DNA of 8,200 bases from an uncultured beta proteobacterium (lineage in GTDB: Bacteria > Pseudomonadota > Gammaproteobacteria > Burkholderiales > Burkholderiaceae_C). Both the position numbers and the translations under genes were made by a program. This document shows positions 1-5,072 of the stretch, piece by piece. The notes under the pieces were generated by a model. It made no database searches, had not been told where the DNA came from, and saw only the letters and a list, made by a program, of their open reading frames with translations. Position 1 is the stretch's first letter, and each line of letters begins with the position of its first letter. The stretch is taken from NCBI GenBank assembly GCA_903870955.1, contig CAIQEX010000378.1:1-8200 (forward strand), given 5' to 3'.

Positions 1-111
1 AGAAGAAGGGGCGCCAATGTGATTTACACGCTGGCAAATGAGTCGGTGGTTTCGATATGCAAAGTGGTGTGCACGCAGATGGTTTCAGACGTGGCATCAG
101 GTCGCAGATAG
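1..111 (+). CDS. soxR: ArsR-family transcriptional regulator, 3' end only (probable SoxR)
   Basis: Partial gene entering from the left edge; frame 1 is open for 36 codons and ends at TAG 109-111. The translated tail begins RRRGANVIYTLANESVV and continues through a helix ending VASGRR. This matches the usual end of ArsR/SmtB winged-helix repressors: a basic, glycine-containing turn, a beta-wing strand (NVIYTLAN) and a final dimerisation helix. Two cysteines (residues 20 and 24 of the fragment) lie in that last helix. In sulfur-responsive ArsR proteins (SoxR, BigR, SqrR) a cysteine in the last helix pairs with one near the DNA-binding domain to sense sulfane sulfur, so one of these may be that residue (inference). 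It is codirectional with soxC and only 26 bases away, so it may share its transcript. The N-terminal half and DNA-recognition helix lie outside the window. The symbol soxR rests on this tail and context only. Confidence 0.7.
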   Translation, partial: RRRGANVIYTLANESVVSICKVVCTQMVSDVASGRR

Positions 112-124
112 TCAGAGTAAATTT

Positions 125-130
125 AGGAGA
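125..130 (+). promoter_or_regulatory. Ribosome binding site deciding the soxC start
   Basis: AGGAGA lies 7 bases before ATG 138 and only 1 base before ATG 132. The spacing favours 138 and argues against the longer in-frame start at 57, which would overlap the end of the upstream regulator and has no Shine-Dalgarno sequence. Confidence 0.75.
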
Positions 131-137
131 CATGGGT

Positions 138-1502
138 ATGCGCGATGAATTAGGTTCGGGTCGTATTCAGAAGGCGCCAGAAAGCTTTCTGAGTCGTGAA
201 GGTATCAAGACGGTCTTTGCCGAGGCAAAGAATGGCCGCAGGGATTTCATCCGCAAAGCTTTTGCGGCGGCGGCAGCGGGCGCGGCGGTGCCCGTGGCTT
301 TGGCACAGGGCAATCCTGTTCCGGTTGAAGGCGGCGATCCCAACATTCTCAAACTGCCGGAGCACAGCACCGGATTGGGCCAAGGCGTGGCATCGGATGG
401 TGGCTACGGAAAGCCCTCGAAATATGAGGCCAACGTACAGCGTCGGCAGAGTCCGGGTTTGACCCAGACCACGCAGGCATCTGTTTCTTTTGCGCCGTTG
501 CAGTCACTCTTCGGGATCGTGACGCCAAGTGGCCTGCATTTCGAGCGGCACCACCAAGGTTGGTGGGACATTGATCCTTCCAAGCATCGCCTGATGATCA
601 ATGGCATGGTGAATGCCAGCAAGGTCTTCACGCTGGATGAAATCATGCGTTTGCCATCGGTCTCGCGCTTTCACTTCATCGAATGTGGCGCAAATACGGC
701 CGTCGACTGGGGCAATGTAGCGGTGCCCACCGTGCAGTACACGCACGGCATGATTTCCTGCAGTGAATTCACCGGTGTTCCCCTGATCACGCTGCTGGAA
801 CTGGCCGGAGCAGACCTGAAGAACGGAAAGTTCGTGCTAGCCGAAGGTGCCGATGGTTCTTCCATGACGCGCACCATTCCCATGAGCCTGATTTTGTCCG
901 GTGAGGTTTTTGTGGCCTACGGTCAAAACGGCGAAATGTTACGCCCGGAGCAAGGCTATCCGCTACGTTTGATCGTCCCTGGAGTGCAGGGTGTCAGTTG
1001 GGTCAAGTACTTGCGTCGTATCGAAGTGGGCGACATGCCCTTCGCGACCAAGGACGAGGCAGTGCACTACATCGACTTGCAGCCGGATGGTCAGCACCGT
1101 CAGTACTCCAGTATTCAGGAATGCAAGAGTGTGGTGACGACACCTTCTGGTGGTCAGGTGTTGTTGGACAAGGGCTTCTACAACATCACCGGACTGGCAT
1201 GGTCGGGACGCGGAAAGGTCAAGCGGGTGGATGTATCTGTAGATGGCGGTCGCAACTGGCGCACTGCACGTCTTGAGTCTCCTGTCATGTCCAAGGCACT
1301 GACGCGCTTCAATCTGGACTGGGTCTGGGATGGCAAGCCCGCCATCATTCAGAGCCGAGCCATGGACGAAACCGGTTTCGTTCAGCCGAGCTACAAGCAA
1401 CTACGGTCGGTACGTGGCACACGGTCGATCTATCACAACAACGCAATTCAATCCTGGTTGGTTCAAGAAAGCGGGGAGGTCAAGAATGTTCAGGTTTCCT
1501 AA
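138..1502 (+). CDS. soxC: SoxC, molybdenum-cofactor subunit of sulfane dehydrogenase SoxCD
   Basis: Periplasmic molybdoenzyme subunit. With SoxD it oxidises the sulfane sulfur left on the SoxY cysteine after SoxB has removed the first sulfate, a six-electron step. The predicted protein is 454 aa. A twin-arginine motif (RRDFIRK, residues 34-40) followed by an Ala-rich hydrophobic stretch and ALA-Q (cleavage near residue 56) indicates Tat export of the folded cofactor-loaded enzyme. About 33 residues precede the twin arginines, a long n-region. The sulfite-oxidase-type Moco domain spans about residues 110-300, with the likely Mo-ligating Cys183 in FIECGANTA. The C-terminal Mo-co dimerisation domain spans about 320-440. 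Length and both domains fit SoxC. It overlaps soxD by 17 bases, suggesting translational coupling and stoichiometric SoxCD. Start 138 was chosen by Shine-Dalgarno spacing; 132 is possible. Sulfite dehydrogenase SorA is the nearest alternative, but the adjacent diheme SoxD and full sox context support SoxC. Confidence 0.95.
   Translation: MRDELGSGRIQKAPESFLSREGIKTVFAEAKNGRRDFIRKAFAAAAAGAAVPVALAQGNPVPVEGGDPNILKLPEHSTGLGQGVASDGGYGKPSKYEANVQRRQSPGLTQTTQASVSFAPLQSLFGIVTPSGLHFERHHQGWWDIDPSKHRLMINGMVNASKVFTLDEIMRLPSVSRFHFIECGANTAVDWGNVAVPTVQYTHGMISCSEFTGVPLITLLELAGADLKNGKFVLAEGADGSSMTRTIPMSLILSGEVFVAYGQNGEMLRPEQGYPLRLIVPGVQGVSWVKYLRRIEVGDMPFATKDEAVHYIDLQPDGQHRQYSSIQECKSVVTTPSGGQVLLDKGFYNITGLAWSGRGKVKRVDVSVDGGRNWRTARLESPVMSKALTRFNLDWVWDGKPAIIQSRAMDETGFVQPSYKQLRSVRGTRSIYHNNAIQSWLVQESGEVKNVQVS
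1473..1479 (+). promoter_or_regulatory. Ribosome binding site of soxD inside soxC
   Basis: GGGGAGG lies 6 bases before ATG 1486, within the last codons of soxC. It fixes the soxD start at 1486; upstream in-frame starts would lie deep in soxC and would not give a signal peptide. Confidence 0.75.
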
Positions 1503-2574
1503 GACGATCCTCGTATCGTTGTTGATTTTTGCGAGCGGTTTTGCAGCTGCGCAGGATGCAGTCAAATTTCCGGGTGTGGGCCGCAATGCCACGCCTAAAG
1601 AGGTGGCTGCGTGGGATATTGATGTGCGCCCTGACTTCAAGGGTCTGCCGCCCGGCTCGGGTTCGGTTGCCGATGGACAGGACATTTGGGAAGGCAAGTG
1701 CGCCCAATGCCACGGCTTCTTTGGTGAGTCCGGTGAAGTGTTCAGCCCGCTCATTGGTGGCGTTACAAAGGACGACATCAAAACTGGGCATGTTGCAAAT
1801 TTGAGAGCCACCAACTTCCCTGGTCGCACCACCTTCATGAAAGTGGCCACCCTGTCAACGGTCTGGGACTTCATCAACCGTGCGATGCCCTGGAATGCTC
1901 CCAAGTCCTTGTCTACGAATGAAGTTTATGCGGTCACCGCGTTCATGTTGAATTTGAGCGGCATAGTGCCTGATAACTTTACGCTCTCCGACAAGAATAT
2001 TGCGGAAGTTCAAAAGCTCATGCCCAATCGCAATGGCATGACGACTGCGCACACTTTGTGGCCGGGCAAAGAGTTCAATGGCGTTAAGAAGCCCGATACA
2101 CAAAACGTAGCGTGCATGAAGGACTGCGCCCCTGAGCCCAAAGTGGCCTCGTTCCTACCGGACTTTGCGCGAAATGCCCACGGCAATCTGGCAGAACAAA
2201 ACCGCATGGTCGGCGCGCAGCACGGTGCGGATACGACACAGCCAGAACGCAAGGTTGGAGCACCTGCGGACACTGATGCGCCGTCCAAGCCAGCGGCGCC
2301 CAAGGCAGATGGAATGAATAGCGAAACCAAGGCCGTATTGGCGTTGATGCAAAAGTACACCTGTGCAGCCTGCCACGGAATTGACAAAAAGATCGTTGGG
2401 CCTGCGTTTATGGATGTGGCCAAAAAGTATCCGGGTCAGGTGGACTATTTGATCAAGAAGATGCAATCGGGGGGAGTGGGTATCTGGGGTGCCATTCCGA
2501 TGCCTGCACAAAAAATTACCGATGCAGAAGCCAAGACCGTAGCGACCTGGATTGCTGCGGGTGCCATCAAATAA
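1486..2574 (+). CDS. soxD: SoxD, diheme cytochrome c subunit of sulfane dehydrogenase
   Basis: Periplasmic diheme c-type cytochrome that takes electrons from the SoxC molybdenum centre and passes them to the respiratory chain through small cytochromes. It is 362 aa. A Sec signal peptide (residues 1-22, cleavage FAAA-QDA) is followed by an N-terminal cytochrome domain with CAQCH (Cys72, Cys75, His76) and a candidate axial methionine, Met134 (RAMPW). After a long linker that includes a CX3C pair (Cys210, Cys214) and a Pro/Ala-rich stretch near residues 255-275 comes a small class-I cytochrome c domain with CAACH (Cys293, Cys296, His297) and candidate axial Met339 (IPMPA). Two heme sites and this length match full-length SoxD rather than the short single-heme partner SorB. 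It overlaps soxC by 17 bases. The linker looks flexible, so the C-terminal heme domain may swing between partners (inference). Confidence 0.94.
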   Translation: MFRFPKTILVSLLIFASGFAAAQDAVKFPGVGRNATPKEVAAWDIDVRPDFKGLPPGSGSVADGQDIWEGKCAQCHGFFGESGEVFSPLIGGVTKDDIKTGHVANLRATNFPGRTTFMKVATLSTVWDFINRAMPWNAPKSLSTNEVYAVTAFMLNLSGIVPDNFTLSDKNIAEVQKLMPNRNGMTTAHTLWPGKEFNGVKKPDTQNVACMKDCAPEPKVASFLPDFARNAHGNLAEQNRMVGAQHGADTTQPERKVGAPADTDAPSKPAAPKADGMNSETKAVLALMQKYTCAACHGIDKKIVGPAFMDVAKKYPGQVDYLIKKMQSGGVGIWGAIPMPAQKITDAEAKTVATWIAAGAIK

Positions 2575-2634
2575 GACGACTCAACATTCATCCGGTTCAC
2601 ATTGAAAACACCACTTTTTACCAAGGAGATTCCT

Positions 2635-3093
2635 ATGCAAAATCGACGCGAAGTACTCAAGCGCAGTGCCATCGTTGCCGGCCTTTTGGCAGGCACCGGC
2701 CTGTTTCCACAATATGCCAACGCGGCATACAACAAAGGTGCCTTCGAAGCCAAGAGCGTGGCTGACGTGCTGAAAGCTCTGGGCGCAAGCGCTCCTACCG
2801 AAAGCAAGGACGTCACCATCGGAGGCCCGGACATCGCTGAAAACGGCGCTGTAGTTCCTCTCACCGCAGCAACCACACTTGCCGGTGTGAAACAAATGCT
2901 GATTTTGGTGGAAAAGAACCCGGCCGCTCTGGTCGCACGTTACGACGTGACCGACAGTGTGGAAGCCAACTTTGCAACCCGTTCCAAGATGGGTCAGTCT
3001 TCCGATGTGTATGCAGTGGCTATTACCAGCGATGGCAAGGCTTTCTTCGCCAAGAAGGAAGTCAAGGTTACTTTGGGTGGTTGCGGCGGTTAA
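2635..3093 (+). CDS. soxY: SoxY, sulfur-carrier subunit of SoxYZ
   Basis: Covalent carrier of pathway intermediates: thiosulfate is attached to the C-terminal cysteine and processed there to sulfate. The 152-aa protein begins with a Tat signal (RREVLKR at residues 4-10, hydrophobic region to about 24, cleavage near ANA-AY at residue 30). It ends with the diagnostic flexible GGCGG swinging arm, Cys150 being third from the end. A strong AAGGAG (2623-2628) lies 6 bases before ATG 2635 and decides the start; an in-frame TTG at 2602 is rejected. SoxY carries the export signal for both subunits, since SoxZ downstream has none. There is a 60-base gap from soxD and no clear promoter in it. Confidence 0.97.
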   Translation: MQNRREVLKRSAIVAGLLAGTGLFPQYANAAYNKGAFEAKSVADVLKALGASAPTESKDVTIGGPDIAENGAVVPLTAATTLAGVKQMLILVEKNPAALVARYDVTDSVEANFATRSKMGQSSDVYAVAITSDGKAFFAKKEVKVTLGGCGG

Positions 3094-3146
3094 ACCGAGC
3101 GTCACTTGAACTCTTAATATTTAGATAACGTTTCAGGAGAATAGAC

Positions 3147-3458
3147 ATGGCAGATCCGATGCGAATCCGTGCCCAGGCCGCTGGTGACAAGGCGACTGTG
3201 CGAGTTTTGATGAGCCACGAAATGGAATCCGGTCAGCGCAAAGACGCTGCCGGCAACACGGTCCCGGCATGGTTCATCCAGGAAGTCACCGCCACGCTGA
3301 ACGGCAAAGTAGTGCTGTCGGGAGAGTGGGGCCCGGCGGTCTCCAAAAACCCGTTCCTGCAGTTCACCATCAAGGGTGCCAAGGCGGGCGACAAAGTGGG
3401 TGTCACCTGGAAAGACACCAAGGGTGATACCCGATCTGACGAAGCAACAGTTTCCTGA
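3147..3458 (+). CDS. soxZ: SoxZ, partner subunit of the SoxYZ carrier
   Basis: Small beta-sandwich protein of 103 aa that pairs with SoxY and helps present the loaded cysteine arm to SoxAX, SoxB and SoxCD. It has no signal peptide and no cysteine, as expected for a subunit exported with SoxY through Tat. The N-terminus MADPMRIRAQ and the segment HEMESGQRKD are typical of the family, as are the length and the position directly after soxY. CAGGAGA (3134-3140) lies 6 bases before the start. A strong inverted repeat follows the stop codon by 16 bases. Confidence 0.96.
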   Translation: MADPMRIRAQAAGDKATVRVLMSHEMESGQRKDAAGNTVPAWFIQEVTATLNGKVVLSGEWGPAVSKNPFLQFTIKGAKAGDKVGVTWKDTKGDTRSDEATVS

Positions 3459-3474
3459 TAATTGAGGACTTGAA

Positions 3475-3503
3475 TCAAGGAGTGTGACCATCACACTCCT
3501 TGA
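3475..3503 (+). repeat. Perfect 13-bp inverted repeat (hairpin) between soxZ and soxA
   Basis: TCAAGGAGTGTGA (3475-3487), loop CCA (3488-3490), TCACACTCCTTGA (3491-3503). All 13 pairs are Watson-Crick, so the transcript would form a very stable stem. No T-run follows on either strand, so it does not look like a standard intrinsic terminator. It may block 3' exonucleases and stabilise the soxCDYZ part of the message, slow transcription into soxAX, or bind a protein (inference). Confidence 0.85.
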
Positions 3504-3545
3504 GCGTTTAGGGAGCCCTGATAAGCGTTAATGACTGGAGACTAA

Positions 3546-4346
3546 ATGAAATCAAAAATCTTAATATCGTTGGCACTTTCATTCGGACTGTCCACGTGGG
3601 CTCTCGCGCAAAAGACTGCAGTGCAAAGTATCGAGGAATACCGTGCCATGTTGCAGGACGGTAACCCGTCCGAGTTGTTTGAGGCCAAAGGCGAAGACCT
3701 TTGGAAGCAAAAACGTGGGCCAAAAAATGTCTCGCTGGAACAGTGCGATCTAGGTAAGGGGCCGGGCGTTGTCAAAGGCGTATTTGCAGAATTGCCACGA
3801 TTTTTTGCTGACACCAACCGAGTCCAGGATCTGGAATCGCGACTGCTTACCTGCATGGAAACACTGCAAGGTTTCAACGCGGCTGAAATTGCGAAGACCC
3901 CATTCGGCAAGGGTGAGCAAGTAAACATGACCGCATTGGCTACCTGGATATCAGCTGAATCCAAGGGCATGAAATTCAATTTGTCCCAAGCGCATCCCCA
4001 GGAACGCACGTTCTACGAAGTGGGTAAGCGCCTTTTCTTCCAGCGTGGAGGCCCTCACGATTTCGCCTGCTCTACCTGCCATGGCCAGGACGAGAAGCGC
4101 ATTCGCTTGCAAGACCTGCCCAATCTCACCAAGAACCCGGGAGACGGCGTCGGCTTTGCAGCCTGGCCCGCATACCGCGTTTCAAACGGTCAGATGTGGG
4201 GTATGCAGCAGCGTTTGAACGATTGCTATAGACAGCAACGATTCCCCTACCCAGGCTTTGGCAGTGACGCCACCATTGCGCTGGCGGTATACCTGGGTGT
4301 GAACACGCGGGGCTCCATATCGGTTGCGCCGGCGATCAAACGTTGA
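3546..4346 (+). CDS. soxA: SoxA, monoheme cytochrome subunit of SoxAX
   Basis: Catalytic subunit of the SoxAX heme enzyme, which oxidatively joins thiosulfate to the SoxY cysteine. The protein is 266 aa with a Sec signal (residues 1-21, ALA-Q). It has one heme-binding motif, CSTCH (Cys175, Cys178, His179), followed by the family pattern HGQDEKRIRLQDLPNLT. Cys227 (NDCYRQQRFPYPGFG) matches the position of the axial cysteine, found as a persulfide in characterised SoxA. The N-terminal half is the degenerate cytochrome domain: it keeps Cys67 (EQCDLGKGPG) and Cys103 (LTCMETLQG), which probably form a disulfide, but has no CXXCH. It therefore belongs to the monoheme SoxA class rather than the diheme class seen in Paracoccus. 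TGGAGA (3536-3541) precedes the start with a short 4-base gap. soxX follows after 14 bases. Confidence 0.96.
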   Translation: MKSKILISLALSFGLSTWALAQKTAVQSIEEYRAMLQDGNPSELFEAKGEDLWKQKRGPKNVSLEQCDLGKGPGVVKGVFAELPRFFADTNRVQDLESRLLTCMETLQGFNAAEIAKTPFGKGEQVNMTALATWISAESKGMKFNLSQAHPQERTFYEVGKRLFFQRGGPHDFACSTCHGQDEKRIRLQDLPNLTKNPGDGVGFAAWPAYRVSNGQMWGMQQRLNDCYRQQRFPYPGFGSDATIALAVYLGVNTRGSISVAPAIKR

Positions 4347-4360
4347 GCGAAGAGGTCCGT

Positions 4361-5017
4361 ATGTTTACCACCAAAGAAAAAATTACCCTTGGTCTGTTCG
4401 CGATTGCAGTTACGCTGGCCGGCTGTTCCAATATGCCCGGGAATGCGGCGCTGGACAAGCTCACCGCGTCCATCGTTAAAGTTTCATTCCGTGACGAAGG
4501 TATTGTCAAAGCGACTGTTCTGAATACCGACGAGACCAACCTGGCGTGTGCCGCAGCCGATGTGGCAGGCAAGCCCATTGATGAAGAATTGGGGCGCGCA
4601 CTGGAGGCTCAAAACCTGAAGTCCATTAAATGGCCGTCTGACGGCAAATTTCTGGGCGACTGGAAAGAGGGCGAGAAGATTGCCCAGAACGGCCGTGGCC
4701 TGACCTGGACCGACGATGCCAAAACGGTAAATGGCGGCAACTGTTACAACTGCCATCAGATCGACAATAAGGAAATCTCTTTCGGGACGATCGGACCAAG
4801 TCTCTACAACTACGGAAAAATCCGTGGCGTGACGGACCCCAATAGCCCGGACTCCAAACTGATGGTGGAGTACACCTGGGGCCGAATCTGGAACAGTAAG
4901 GCCTACAACGCCTGCTCCAACATGCCTCGTGCTGGTCATATGGGCATTCTCTCTGAGCAGCAAGTGCGTGATCTGGTTGCCCTGTTGCTTGACCCCAAGT
5001 CCCCCGTGAATCAATAA
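4361..5017 (+). CDS. soxX: SoxX, monoheme cytochrome subunit of SoxAX, with lipoprotein-type signal
   Basis: Electron-transfer cytochrome that partners SoxA. The protein is 218 aa. The N-terminus MFTTKEKITLGLFAIAVTLAGC ends in a lipobox (LAGC, Cys22), so the mature protein is probably lipidated and membrane-anchored. This is a sequence-based prediction. The heme site is CYNCH (Cys128, Cys131, His132), with candidate axial Met188 in SNMPRAGHMG, the usual SoxX methionine motif. About 100 residues lie between the signal and the heme motif, including Cys63, making this the longer form of SoxX. GAGG (4352-4355) lies 5 bases before ATG 4361. An in-frame TTG at 4343 overlaps the soxA stop and would put six polar residues in front of the signal; it is less likely. 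Confidence 0.95.
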   Translation: MFTTKEKITLGLFAIAVTLAGCSNMPGNAALDKLTASIVKVSFRDEGIVKATVLNTDETNLACAAADVAGKPIDEELGRALEAQNLKSIKWPSDGKFLGDWKEGEKIAQNGRGLTWTDDAKTVNGGNCYNCHQIDNKEISFGTIGPSLYNYGKIRGVTDPNSPDSKLMVEYTWGRIWNSKAYNACSNMPRAGHMGILSEQQVRDLVALLLDPKSPVNQ

Positions 5018-5023
5018 CTATTT

Positions 5024-5052
5024 GAGCCCGTCCATGTCCGGGTCTATTTTTT
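5024..5052 (+). terminator. Possible weak intrinsic terminator between soxX and soxB
   Basis: GCCCG (5026-5030) pairs with CGGGT (5039-5043) around an 8-base loop, including one G-U pair. With G5026 bulged, GA at 5024-5025 can pair with TC at 5043-5044 instead. CTA and six Ts (5047-5052) follow directly. The stem is short, so partial read-through into soxB is likely. No convincing promoter is visible in the 20 bases left before soxB, which supports read-through. Confidence 0.5.
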
Positions 5053-5072
5053 ATATAAGTTGAAGCTAAATT

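Noticed and set aside
57..137. Longer soxC reading frame starting at ATG 57
   Set aside because: It overlaps the end of the upstream regulator frame, lacks a ribosome site, and the AGGAGA at 125-130 points to 138.
963..1400. Long antisense open frame across soxC, and similar ones across soxD, soxA and soxB
   Set aside because: They mirror the coding frame of well-supported sox genes, show no domain-like sequence and lack ribosome sites.
1330..1485. Upstream in-frame extension of soxD
   Set aside because: It lies inside soxC, would bury the signal peptide, and the strong GGGGAGG site marks ATG 1486.
3106..3134. Possible promoter before soxZ (TTGAAC with AT-rich stretch)
   Set aside because: No -10 element at acceptable spacing; the region is a simple AT-rich leader in an operon.
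3510..3519. Short inverted repeat AGGGAGCCCT near soxA
   Set aside because: Four-base arms with a two-base loop cannot form a stable hairpin and are expected by chance.
5054..5059. TATAAG as a -10 box for soxB
   Set aside because: No -35 at the right distance and it lies only 13 bases from the start codon, overlapping the terminator-like T-tract.
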